Below are positions 36,887 to 45,468 of a stretch of 64,000 bases of DNA, one piece after another. The notes beneath the pieces were generated by a model. That model saw only the letters and a program-made list of their open reading frames with translations, searched no databases and was not told where the DNA came from. Position 1 is the stretch's first letter; each line of letters starts with the position of its first letter. The stretch comes from Stenotrophomonas rhizophila (GTDB lineage: Bacteria; Pseudomonadota; Gammaproteobacteria; Xanthomonadales; Xanthomonadaceae). Location of the stretch: the NCBI RefSeq assembly GCF_003751305.1, contig NZ_RJKV01000002.1, forward strand, positions 806,001 to 870,000, given 5' to 3'. Made by a program: the position numbers and the translations under genes.

Positions 36887-39337
36887 TCAGAAGGTATACC
36901 GCACGCGCCCGTAGTAATACGCACCATTGCTGCCGATCGGTGACAGTACGTCGTACGGCAGGTTGCCGAAGTAGTAGATGTCGTCGTTGGACAGATCCGA
37001 GTAGTTGTCGGTCAGGTTCTGCCCACCCACCGCCACGCTCCACTGCGGGGTGATCTTGTATTCCACTTCGGCATCCAGCTGCCACTCGGCGCCGTAGGTC
37101 TGGCGGGGGATGTAGCCATCGCCGAAGTTGAACACGCGGGTCACGCTGCCATACCGGCTCAGACGGCTGGTCAGCGACCAATGATCGTCGGCCCAGCTGG
37201 CGGCGAGCGCGGCGCGGGTGCGCGGCGTGGCATCGGTCAGCGTATTGGTTTCTTCCACGCCGAACAGCACGTAGTCCGGATCCAGCGCGAGCAGGCCCGG
37301 CGGCGTGGCGAGCACGTTCTTCAGCGTGGTCTTGGTATAGGCATAGGTGCCGGTCAGCACCAGTTCGCCGTCACCCAGCGACTGCCGCCAGTTGCTCACC
37401 AGTTCCGCACCGCGGGTGCGGGTATCGGCGGCGTTGACGAAGAAGCTGGCGCTCTGCAGGCCGGCCACCCCGAACTGCTGCTGCACGTAGTCGGTCAACG
37501 CATCACCGGTGATGCTCTCCGACAGCGCGATGCGGTCATCGATGTCGATCTGGAAGAAGTCCAGCGAAACATCGAAGTGGTCGCCGATGCGGCTGGTGAA
37601 GCCCAGGCTGGTGTTGAGCGACTTCTCCGGCTTCAGATCGGTGGCACCCAGGCCACGCGCGATCGGATTGTTGACCGACAGCACACGGCCCTGCACCAGT
37701 TGGCCGGCCGCGTTGTAGCCGGTGGAGGTCGACTCGTAGCCGATCTGCGCCAGCGACGGCGCGCGGAAGTTGTTGGAGATCGCACCGCGCAGCGCGAAGG
37801 CCGGGGTGAATTCGTAGCGCAGGCCGAGCTTGCCGGTGAGCTCACCGCCGAAGTCGTCGCTGTGCTCGTAGCGCGCCGCCAGATCGCTGGAGAAATGCTC
37901 GCCGAACTGGCTGGACAGGCTGACATAGGCGCTGGCCACATCGCGCGACAGCGAGGTGGCGTCCTGCGGAGTCAGGCCGCCACCCGCCTGCGAGCCGGTC
38001 GGGCGATCCGTGAACGGGCCCGCGGCATAGCTGCTCGGGTCACCGGGGCGGGTTTGGTAATGGTCGCGGCGCGCTTCCAGGCCCAGGCCCAGGCTGTGGG
38101 TGATGCTGTCGCCCTGCGAGAACACGCGGCCGAGGTCGACGTTCGCGACGGTCAGTTCATTGCGGTAGTCGCCGGTCTTGAAGCGGGTCGGGCTGGTCGG
38201 GCCCAGCGAGGCGTTGATCGAGTTGCGCAGGCGGTAGGTGAACGTGTTGATGCCGTAATCCAGGCTGGCATCGTAGTTCCACTCGCCCCACTGGCCCTTC
38301 GCACCGGCCACGGCCTGTACGTCGCGGTTTTCGCCTTCGGAGATCGGGCGGTAGCCGTTGGGGTAGACCTGGGCCCAGTTGGCATCGCTGTCCGGATAGC
38401 GGAAGTAGTTCGCGCCTTCGCTGTCGCGCTGGTTGAAGGTGGCGAAGCTGTAGAACGTGGAGGTTTCACCGAACGGCAGCTGCGCGTTGTACCAGGCGTT
38501 GAGATCCTTGGTCTTGCCGTCGCCGAGCACGTAGTTGCGCTTGCCCTGCAGGGCAAGGTTGGTATCGCTCTGGTCCCACGGCGGGATCTGATCGAAGCCG
38601 GCTCGGTTGGTGCCCTCGTGGTTCTTCAGCTCCAGGCCGACGCGCAGGAAGCCGCCGTCGTCGCCCAGTGCGGTACCGACCTTGGCGCTGGCGTAGCTGG
38701 TCTGGCCATCGGTGAGGGTGCGGTCGATCGGCTTCAAATCGGTGTGGTTGGCGCCGAAGCTGGCTTCGAACGCGCCACCTTCCGGGGCGTCATCCAGGAT
38801 CACGTTGATCACGCCGGCCACCGCATCGGAGCCGTACAGCGCGCCGGCGCCATCGCGCAGCACCTCGATGCGCTTGATCGCGCTGACCGGGATCGCGTTG
38901 AAATCGACCGGTGTGGTGCCCTTGCCGATCTTGCTGTCGGTGTTGACCAGCGCGCTGCTGTGGCGGCGCTTGCCGTTGACCAGCACCAGCACCTGATCGG
39001 GCGAGAGCCCGCGCAGCTGGGCGGCACGGATGTGGTCGGCACCGCCGGAGTTGGACTGGCGCGGGAAGTTGAACGAGGGCAGCAGCGCCTGCAGCGCGCT
39101 GCCCAGTTCGCCGTTGACCACGCCGGCCTTGCGGATGTCCTCGGCGGTGAGCACGTCTACCGGCGAGGTCGATTCCAGCACGGTCCGGTCGACGGCGCGG
39201 GTGCCGGTGACGATCACGGTGTCCAGCGTTTTGGCAGTGTTCGGCGCGTCCTGCGCAAGTACGTCCTGGGCCAGCAGGGGGGAGGAGAGGACGAGCGCGA
39301 TGGCAAGGCCAAGGCGGGACGCGGACGGACGGGACAT
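36887..39337 (-). CDS. TonB-dependent outer-membrane receptor
   Basis: An 816-aa ligand-gated porin. A signal peptide (1-28) ends near VLAQDAP, and the TonB box-like TLDTVIVTGTR follows. The plug domain has AAQLRGLSPDQVLVLVNGKR and IKRIEVLRDGAGALYGSDAV. The 22-strand barrel ends in a Phe (YGRVRYTF). The ATG at 39337 has GGAG upstream. It resembles the receptor at 53878-56271 along its whole length, so the two are paralogs. No Fur box or transport genes are beside it, so the substrate is unknown; large families of such receptors in Xanthomonadaceae import plant-derived carbohydrates or siderophores. Confidence 0.93.
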   Translation of the reverse strand: MSRPSASRLGLAIALVLSSPLLAQDVLAQDAPNTAKTLDTVIVTGTRAVDRTVLESTSPVDVLTAEDIRKAGVVNGELGSALQALLPSFNFPRQSNSGGADHIRAAQLRGLSPDQVLVLVNGKRRHSSALVNTDSKIGKGTTPVDFNAIPVSAIKRIEVLRDGAGALYGSDAVAGVINVILDDAPEGGAFEASFGANHTDLKPIDRTLTDGQTSYASAKVGTALGDDGGFLRVGLELKNHEGTNRAGFDQIPPWDQSDTNLALQGKRNYVLGDGKTKDLNAWYNAQLPFGETSTFYSFATFNQRDSEGANYFRYPDSDANWAQVYPNGYRPISEGENRDVQAVAGAKGQWGEWNYDASLDYGINTFTYRLRNSINASLGPTSPTRFKTGDYRNELTVANVDLGRVFSQGDSITHSLGLGLEARRDHYQTRPGDPSSYAAGPFTDRPTGSQAGGGLTPQDATSLSRDVASAYVSLSSQFGEHFSSDLAARYEHSDDFGGELTGKLGLRYEFTPAFALRGAISNNFRAPSLAQIGYESTSTGYNAAGQLVQGRVLSVNNPIARGLGATDLKPEKSLNTSLGFTSRIGDHFDVSLDFFQIDIDDRIALSESITGDALTDYVQQQFGVAGLQSASFFVNAADTRTRGAELVSNWRQSLGDGELVLTGTYAYTKTTLKNVLATPPGLLALDPDYVLFGVEETNTLTDATPRTRAALAASWADDHWSLTSRLSRYGSVTRVFNFGDGYIPRQTYGAEWQLDAEVEYKITPQWSVAVGGQNLTDNYSDLSNDDIYYFGNLPYDVLSPIGSNGAYYYGRVRYTF

Positions 39338-39387
39338 GCGGACTCCAGCAGGACGACGAGGGGGAGGGATGGGGGAGGGGGACCGGC

Positions 39388-39412
39388 GTTGGCGACCAGT
39401 GGTCGGTACTAC
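39388..39412. repeat. Degenerate GTAG-type palindrome
   Basis: GGCGACCAGTGGTCGGTACTACC is a worn relative of the GCCGACC-type elements. It lies upstream of the TonB receptor and next to an AT-rich patch (GATATATTATC) that may contain its promoter. Confidence 0.5.
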
Positions 39413-39577
39413 CAATCCATCCGGATGAAGCGATATATTATCTTCGCGTGATCGCCCCGTGTGACGCAAGTCCCGTCGCGGTGGTTATCAGCAGATAGCC
39501 GTTGGCGATCTGCGCCGGACCCGGATGTCCGGCACGCTTCTTCCCCTGCCTGTCCCCGTGTTTCCGGAGAGTTGTCC

Positions 39578-40060
39578 ATGTCGTTCCGCGCCATTGTGTT
39601 TGCCCTGGTCCTGGCCACCAGCGGCTGTGCCACCGCCGCCCCGGCTGCCAAGCCGACCCCGCCCGCCACCGCCACGGCCACCCTGCAGGGCGATGCGGCG
39701 CGCCCGGATGCGGCGGCCGGCTGGGTCCGCAGCGAGCTCTATTTCGGGGTGGGGGAAGAAACCGGCGTGGCCGATCGGCCGCAGACCGAAGGCATCACCG
39801 ACGCGCAGTGGCGCGCCTTCCTCGACAAGCAAGTGACCCCGCGCTTCCCGGACGGCCTGACCGTGTTCGACGCCTACGGCCAGTGGCTGTTCCGCGGTGC
39901 GCCCGAGCCGAACCGCCTGCGCACCAAGGTGCTGGTGGTCCTGCACGAGAACACCCCGCAGCGCCGCGCCGACATCGAAGCGATCCGCCTGGCATGGAAA
40001 CAGGCCACCGGGCACCAGTCGGTGCTGTGGGCACAGCAGGCGGTTGAAGTATCGTTCTGA
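39578..40060 (+). CDS. DUF3574-type lipoprotein
   Basis: A 160-aa precursor with a lipoprotein signal (MSFRAIVFALVLATSGC; lipobox ATSGC at 13-17). The mature protein holds the DUF3574-like core: SELYFGVGEE, ITDAQWRAFLDKQVTPRFPD, LTVFDAYGQW, and a C-terminal VLVVLHENTPQRRADIEAIR. The function of this family is not known. The ATG at 39578 is preceded by GGAGAG. It is separated from the next gene by only 35 bp and may be cotranscribed with it. Confidence 0.82.
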   Translation: MSFRAIVFALVLATSGCATAAPAAKPTPPATATATLQGDAARPDAAAGWVRSELYFGVGEETGVADRPQTEGITDAQWRAFLDKQVTPRFPDGLTVFDAYGQWLFRGAPEPNRLRTKVLVVLHENTPQRRADIEAIRLAWKQATGHQSVLWAQQAVEVSF

Positions 40061-40095
40061 GCCAGGGCGCCGCGGTGGCGCTGCACGGAGTGATG

Positions 40096-40956
40096 ATGAA
40101 ACACAGGGATGCGATGCTGGCCGCGCTGTTGATGGGCCTGGCGGTGACGTGCGCGCACGCGCAGGCTGCCGCCCCGGCCCGGCTTCAGCTCGAGGTGGCT
40201 GCCGGCGTGCAGGTGCAGGCGACGCTGCAGGGCGACGGCGGTATTTCCGTCGTACTGGCACCGTCGGGCAAGCGTCAGGTGCTGCCCGGGGTGACCGACG
40301 CGGACGGCAACGCACGCCTGTCCGCCGAGGACGTCGATTTCGATGGCCATCCGGAGCTGGTGGCACGTGCCTCGGTCGGCATGGTCAACGAAGCGGTCGC
40401 GGTCTACCGCTACGTTCCAGCGCGACAGGAACTGGTTGCTCTGGCGCCCATCCCGAACGACCGCGCGCAATGCGGTGACCTGATGGGTCTGACCGTGGAC
40501 GAAGACAACCGCACCCTGAGCAGCAGCTGCCGCAGCGGTCCGATGTGGTACGTGGACCAGTACCGCTACGACGGTGTGCGCCTGTACCTGTACCGTGCCG
40601 AGCGCCTGCTGATGCTCGACGATGTGCTCGAGCCTTACGTGTTCATCAAGCAGACCGCCGACAGCGGTCCGCTGGCGGTCTGGAGCACCTTTGATCCTGA
40701 CGGCAACGTGCTGGAGACTGCCATCGGCGATGGCCTGGAGACGCCGCGTGCCGGCGCGCCGCTGCTGCGCATTTCCGGTCATGTGATGGTGACGCGGCTG
40801 CCGCTGTACACCCGGCCCGGTGATGCCACGACCAAGCGGTATCTGGTGCGCGATGACCGCGTGGAACTGCTGGATGAGCGCGATGGCTGGGTGCAGGTGC
40901 GTTATGACAATCGCACACGGGGCGCGGTGGTGGGCTGGGTGAACACGCAGCCGTGA
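40096..40956 (+). CDS. Exported XAC2610-like protein with C-terminal SH3-like module
   Basis: A 286-aa protein with a signal peptide (HRDAMLAALLMGLAVTCAHA). The N-terminal part contains AEDVDFDGHPELVARASVGM, an Asp-rich loop like calcium-binding VCBS/FG-GAP repeats. That loop and the neighbouring VAVYRYVPARQELVAL recall XAC2610-family proteins, known in Xanthomonas as periplasmic inhibitors of a lysozyme-like type IV secretion effector. The last 60 residues (LLDERDGWVQVRYDNRTRGA ... GWVN) resemble an SH3-like domain. I chose the second of two adjacent ATGs because GGAG is five bases before it. No effector gene is adjacent, so an inhibitor role is only a suggestion. Confidence 0.6.
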   Translation: MKHRDAMLAALLMGLAVTCAHAQAAAPARLQLEVAAGVQVQATLQGDGGISVVLAPSGKRQVLPGVTDADGNARLSAEDVDFDGHPELVARASVGMVNEAVAVYRYVPARQELVALAPIPNDRAQCGDLMGLTVDEDNRTLSSSCRSGPMWYVDQYRYDGVRLYLYRAERLLMLDDVLEPYVFIKQTADSGPLAVWSTFDPDGNVLETAIGDGLETPRAGAPLLRISGHVMVTRLPLYTRPGDATTKRYLVRDDRVELLDERDGWVQVRYDNRTRGAVVGWVNTQP

Positions 40957-41040
40957 TCGGACGCTGCCATGGGTAAACCTACATGAGTGTCACTTGCCCG
41001 CGACTACGCTGACCCTTCCCCCTCGTCGTGGAAGCATGTC

Positions 41041-42762
41041 ATGAGCAAGCGCGTTGCCGAGATCGTGGTTGAAACCCTGCAGGCCGCCGGTGTCCGTCAC
41101 TGTTACGGCATCGTCGGCGATACCCTCAACTACGTCACCGATGCCATCCACCACAGCGAGATCGAGTGGGTGCACATGCGGCATGAGGAAGTGGCCGCGT
41201 TCGCCGCCGGTGCCGAGTCGTTGATCAGCGGGCAGCTCACCGCCTGCGCCGGCTCGTGCGGCCCCGGTGGCCTGCACTTCATCAACGGCGTGTTCGAGAC
41301 CAACCGCAACCGCGCGCCGATGGTGTTGATCGCCAGCCAGGTGGTCACCGCCGAGTTGGGCATGGAGTTCCCGCAGGAAGTCGATTTCAAGGCGGTGTAC
41401 GGCAGCTGCAGCGTGTTCTGCGAACAGGTACAGAGCGCCGAGCAGGCGCGCCGCGTCGTGACCCTCGCCTGCCAGGCCGCCATCAGCCGCCGCGGGGTGG
41501 CGGTGGTGATACTGCCCGCCGACATCAGCGAAGCCGAGGTCAAGCACGATGTGCCGTTCTCGGTGCACTACACCCAGCCGGTGCTGCGCCCCTCGGACGA
41601 CGAACTGCAGCGCATCGCGGCGCTGATCGGCGAGGGCAAGCGGATCGGCATCTATGCCGGCGCCGGCTGCGAGCATGCGCACGATGCGCTGGTCGCCCTC
41701 GGGGCCCGGCTCAAGGCGCCGATCGCGCATACCTCGCGCGCGAAGGATTTCGTGGAGTACGACAACCCGTACAACATGGGCATGACCGGCATCTTCGGCA
41801 TCGAGTCCGGGTATCACACGCTGATGGCCTGCGACACGCTGCTGCTGCTCGGCGCGGACTTCGCGTGGGGCCAGTACTACCCGGACAAGGCCACGTTGAT
41901 CCAGGTGGATCGCGATGGCAGCCATCTTGGCCGCCGGCATCCCGTGAACCTTGGCGTGGTCGGTGACATCGGCCCGACCCTGGAGGCGCTGCTGCCGTTG
42001 CTGCCCGAGCGCGAGGACCGCAGCTTCCTGGACGAATGCCTGCAGCACCGTGAGAAGGCGCTGGCCACGCGGGCCAAGGAAGAGCACCCGGGCGAGGGCG
42101 AGCTGATCCACCCGCAGCACCTGACCGCGCTGATCGACCGCCATGCCGCCGATGATGCGCTGTTCACCGCCGACGGCGGCTCGCCGATGGTCTGGATCCT
42201 GCGCCATATCCGCGTCAACGGCCGCCGCCGCACGCTGACCAGCCTGCTGCACGGCACGATGGCCAACGCGATGCCGCAGGCGCTGGGCCTGCAGAAGGCC
42301 TATCCGGGCCGGCAGGTGATCTCGCTGTCCGGTGACGGCGGCCTGGCGATGCTGCTCGGCGACCTGCTCACCGCCGTGCAGGAAAACCTGCCGATCAAGG
42401 TGGTGGTCTACAACAACAGCTCGCTGAACTTCGTGGAGCTGGAGCAGAAGGTCGAAGGCCTGCTGGACAACTACACCGATCTGAAGAACCCCGATTTCGG
42501 CCGGCTGGCCGAAGTGATTGGTTTCTACGGGCGCACGGTCACCCGCTCGGACGACCTGGAGCAGGCCGTGCAGGACATCCTGGCCCATCCCGGCCCGGCG
42601 CTGCTGGACGTGCACACCAGCCCGACCGAACTGGTGATGCCGCCGCAGGTGGAGGCCAAGCAGGTGGCGGGTACTGCCCTGTACGCCGCCAAGGCGCTGC
42701 TGAGCGGGCGGGTCGGGGATGTGCGGGACCTGCTGGCCAACAACTTCCTCAACAAGCCCTGA
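41041..42762 (+). CDS. poxB: Pyruvate dehydrogenase (quinone) / pyruvate oxidase PoxB type
   Basis: A 573-aa thiamine diphosphate enzyme, the size of E. coli PoxB, which oxidises pyruvate to acetate and CO2 and feeds electrons to ubiquinone. Motifs are GVRHCYGIVGDTLNYVTDAI, the catalytic Glu in MRHEEVAAFAAGAE, the FAD domain in the middle, and the ThDP motif GDGGLAMLLGDLLTAVQENL ... NNSSLNF. The C-terminal lipid-binding tail seen in PoxB could be GDVRDLLANNFLNKP. The ATG at 41041 has GGAAG upstream. It lies alone between an exported protein and a permease, with no visible regulator. Confidence 0.9.
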   Translation: MSKRVAEIVVETLQAAGVRHCYGIVGDTLNYVTDAIHHSEIEWVHMRHEEVAAFAAGAESLISGQLTACAGSCGPGGLHFINGVFETNRNRAPMVLIASQVVTAELGMEFPQEVDFKAVYGSCSVFCEQVQSAEQARRVVTLACQAAISRRGVAVVILPADISEAEVKHDVPFSVHYTQPVLRPSDDELQRIAALIGEGKRIGIYAGAGCEHAHDALVALGARLKAPIAHTSRAKDFVEYDNPYNMGMTGIFGIESGYHTLMACDTLLLLGADFAWGQYYPDKATLIQVDRDGSHLGRRHPVNLGVVGDIGPTLEALLPLLPEREDRSFLDECLQHREKALATRAKEEHPGEGELIHPQHLTALIDRHAADDALFTADGGSPMVWILRHIRVNGRRRTLTSLLHGTMANAMPQALGLQKAYPGRQVISLSGDGGLAMLLGDLLTAVQENLPIKVVVYNNSSLNFVELEQKVEGLLDNYTDLKNPDFGRLAEVIGFYGRTVTRSDDLEQAVQDILAHPGPALLDVHTSPTELVMPPQVEAKQVAGTALYAAKALLSGRVGDVRDLLANNFLNKP

Positions 42763-42872
42763 TCCCAACGCGATCCATCGGCGGGCGTTTCCCGGTGTTC
42801 CATCCATGCGCCTGTTACTGGGGGCGGGGAGGCCCTACCATCGGCTACCCCCTCCCCACGGCCGCCCCGCGC

Positions 42873-44471
42873 ATGTCCGCCACTGCTCCCGTCCCCACCG
42901 GACGTCCCCGCTGGTTCGTTGCCGGCGATCTCAACGGCTTCTTCGGCCTGGTGGTCGACAATCTGTCGATCCTCGGCTTCATCGCGATGGCGCTGGTCGG
43001 CATCTTCCAGTTCCCGGCCGATGTGGTGTTCGGCCGCATGTTCCCGGGCACCGCCTTCGGCGTGCTGGTCGGCAACGTGCTCTACACCTGGATGGCCCGA
43101 CGCCTGGCCGCGCGCACCGGTCGTGACGATGTCACCGCGATGCCGCTCGGCCTGGATGCGCCGACCAGCATCGGCATGGCGCTGCTGGTGCTCGGCCCGG
43201 CCTTCCTCGCCTTCAAGGGACAGGGCCTGGCACCGCACGATGCGGCCATCGCCACCTGGCAGCTGGGCATGGCCTCGCTGGTGATCATGGGCGTGCTGAA
43301 GGTGATCCTCTCGTTCTTCGGCGAAGCGGTCACCCGCGCGCTGCCGCGTGCCTCGCTGCTGGGCTCCATCGCCGGTATCGCGATCGTGCTGATGGGCTTC
43401 CTGCCGCTGCTGGAAACGCTGCGCTCGCCGATCGTCGGGTTCGTCACGCTGGGCCTGCTGCTGTACGTGCTGATCGCCAAGCGCAAGCTGCCGATCCGCG
43501 CGCCCGGCGTGCTGGTCGCGTTCGTGTTCGGCACGATCCTGTATTACGGCCTCGGGCTTGCCGGGCTGGGCGCACCGGGCTTCAAGGTGCCCGAGTGGGT
43601 GCCGCCGCAGGTGGTGCTGCCGTGGCCGACGCTGGGCTTCATCGACGGCCTGCCGACCGCGATCACCTACCTGCCGCTGCTGCTGCCGTTCGGCCTGCTG
43701 ATGGTGGTGGGCGGCATCAACGTCTCCGAGAGCGCGCGCGCGGCCGGTGACGATTACCGCACCCGCGACATCCTGCTGGTGGAAGCCATCGCCACGCTGG
43801 TGGCCGGCTTCTGCGGCGGTGTGGCGCAGACCACACCGTACATCGGCCAGCCGGCCTACAAGCACATGGGCGCGCGCAGCGGTTACACGCTGCTGACCGG
43901 CCTGTTCGTCGGCATCGGCGGCATGCTGGGGGTGATCTCCGGGCTGGTGCAGTGGCTGCCGCTGGCCGTGCTGGCCCCGATCATCGTGTACGTGGCGATC
44001 GACATCACCACCCAGGCCTTCCAGGCCACGCCGCGCGAACATGCCGGCGCGATGGTGCTCGGTTTCCTGCCCTCGGTGGCCTACCTGCTGGCGATCAAGG
44101 CGCCGGGCTGGATCGCACCGGAGCAGCTGGCAGCGATGACCACCACCCTGGACGGGCATGGCCTGCCGGAGCTGGCGGTGATCTTCACCCTGGGCAATGG
44201 CTTCATCATCACCTCGATGCTGTGGATCGCGGCTGTGGTGGCGATGATCGACGGGAAGCTGCTGCGCGCCTCCGGGTTCCTGCTGGTGGCTGCGGCGCTG
44301 ACGCTGTTCGGCCTGATCCACTCGGTGGACCCGCGCGGTGGCATCTACCTGCCGTGGCAGCTGGAAGGACTGCCGAAGATCATCAGCTGGCAGTTCACCG
44401 GCGCGTATGTGGCGCTGGCCGGGTTGCTGGCGCTGCTCTCGCTGCAGAAGCAGCCTGCGGAGCGTGCGTAA
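42873..44471 (+). CDS. NCS2-type (xanthine/uracil-like) permease
   Basis: A 532-aa inner-membrane protein with about 12-14 hydrophobic segments. Family traits are the N-terminal half GDLNGFFGLVVDNLSILGFI, TAMPLGLDAPTSIGMALLVL, and the middle GINVSESARAAGDDYRTRDI, which holds the conserved Glu of the substrate site. The TPYIGQPAYKHMGARSGYTL segment is also family-like. Members carry purines, uracil or related bases, but some carry anions, so the substrate remains open. The ATG at 42873 was chosen because the upstream frame is untypical. Confidence 0.85.
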   Translation: MSATAPVPTGRPRWFVAGDLNGFFGLVVDNLSILGFIAMALVGIFQFPADVVFGRMFPGTAFGVLVGNVLYTWMARRLAARTGRDDVTAMPLGLDAPTSIGMALLVLGPAFLAFKGQGLAPHDAAIATWQLGMASLVIMGVLKVILSFFGEAVTRALPRASLLGSIAGIAIVLMGFLPLLETLRSPIVGFVTLGLLLYVLIAKRKLPIRAPGVLVAFVFGTILYYGLGLAGLGAPGFKVPEWVPPQVVLPWPTLGFIDGLPTAITYLPLLLPFGLLMVVGGINVSESARAAGDDYRTRDILLVEAIATLVAGFCGGVAQTTPYIGQPAYKHMGARSGYTLLTGLFVGIGGMLGVISGLVQWLPLAVLAPIIVYVAIDITTQAFQATPREHAGAMVLGFLPSVAYLLAIKAPGWIAPEQLAAMTTTLDGHGLPELAVIFTLGNGFIITSMLWIAAVVAMIDGKLLRASGFLLVAAALTLFGLIHSVDPRGGIYLPWQLEGLPKIISWQFTGAYVALAGLLALLSLQKQPAERA

Positions 44472-44478
44472 CGCCCCG

Positions 44479-44612
44479 GTCGTGCCGGCCGCTGGCCGGC
44501 TGCTTTTCCTTGCGCTCACGCCCCACGGTCGTGAGCTGCCGAATGGGCTGGTCCGCTGCGGAGCCGGCCAGCGGCCGGCACTACCTGCTCACGACCAACG
44601 GTCGTGAGCTAC
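44479..44612. repeat. SMAG/GTAG elements and a related CTCACGAC palindrome
   Basis: An element starting GTCGTGCCGGCCGCTGGCC (44479-44503), an inverted SMAG copy (44562-44584) and a different palindrome CTCACGACCAACGGTCGTGAG (44588-44612) lie between the convergent permease and transferase genes. Confidence 0.8.
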
Positions 44613-44643
44613 CGCTGCACGCGTCGCGGCCGCCGGCGAGGCA

Positions 44644-45354
44644 TCATTGCTCGCCATCCAGCTCCGGGTAATGCCGGAAGATGCCGTTGGTGTTGAACGG
44701 CAGACGCCGTTCGGAAGAGAGGTACGCGGCGATGTTGGGCCGGGTCTCCACGCGGTCCTTCAATGCACGCAGTTGCGGCAGCGTGGGCCACAGCGCCTGC
44801 ATGCGGCGCGGGAACATGTAGTCCAGCCCGCTCAGCAGCTGGAACAGCGACAGATCCACGTAGGAATGCTCACGCAGCGGATGCCGCCCGCCATTGTGCT
44901 TCAGCACGCTTTCGAAATACGTCAGGAACTTGGGCATGCGCTCGCCGCGCATCGACGCGGCGCGCGCCTTGGCTTCGTGCTTCTGATCCTCGTAGTACTT
45001 CGACGCAGCGATGGGGTGATGGGTGTCGTGCACCTCGGCGACCAGATCGGCGATGGTCAATTGCAGCTGGAGTGCCTGCTGCCGCCGTGAGCTGGCGTCG
45101 GGCACCAGGCCGAGCGTCGGTCCCAGATGATCCAGGATCGCGCCGACCTGGGCGATGACCTGCTTGCCCGTGCGTAGAAAGGGCGGAGCGAACGGCTGCA
45201 GACCCTCGACCTTGCCGTCCAGGTACGGCTGCATCACGGCATCGCCGTGCACGCGCGCCATGTCGGTGTAGCCGGCGCCGGCATCCTCAAGCGCGAGGCG
45301 GACAAACTCGCCGCGACCCTGGATGCCGGTCCAGTAATACAGTTCGTAATGCAT
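44644..45354 (-). CDS. Glutathione S-transferase family protein
   Basis: A 236-aa two-domain GST. The thioredoxin-like N-terminal domain begins MHYELYYWTGIQGRGEFVRL with a Tyr in the catalytic position, and the QPFAPPFLRTGKQVIAQVGA segment supplies the glutathione-binding cis-Pro and nearby residues. The C-terminal helical domain runs from about residue 90 to the end. It resembles sigma-like GSTs. Likely roles are glutathione conjugation or peroxide defence. The ATG at 45354 has GGAG about ten bases upstream; a start 11 codons earlier is possible. Confidence 0.88.
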   Translation of the reverse strand: MHYELYYWTGIQGRGEFVRLALEDAGAGYTDMARVHGDAVMQPYLDGKVEGLQPFAPPFLRTGKQVIAQVGAILDHLGPTLGLVPDASSRRQQALQLQLTIADLVAEVHDTHHPIAASKYYEDQKHEAKARAASMRGERMPKFLTYFESVLKHNGGRHPLREHSYVDLSLFQLLSGLDYMFPRRMQALWPTLPQLRALKDRVETRPNIAAYLSSERRLPFNTNGIFRHYPELDGEQ

Positions 45355-45468
45355 GCCGCCACTCCGTGCCGAATCGGCTTTCAGCATGACCCGCGCTGTC
45401 GAAAGCAGGCGTGAGTGCAGCGTGGTTCCCGTGCTAGGGTCGAGCGGGGATGCAGACGGGAGTACGCG

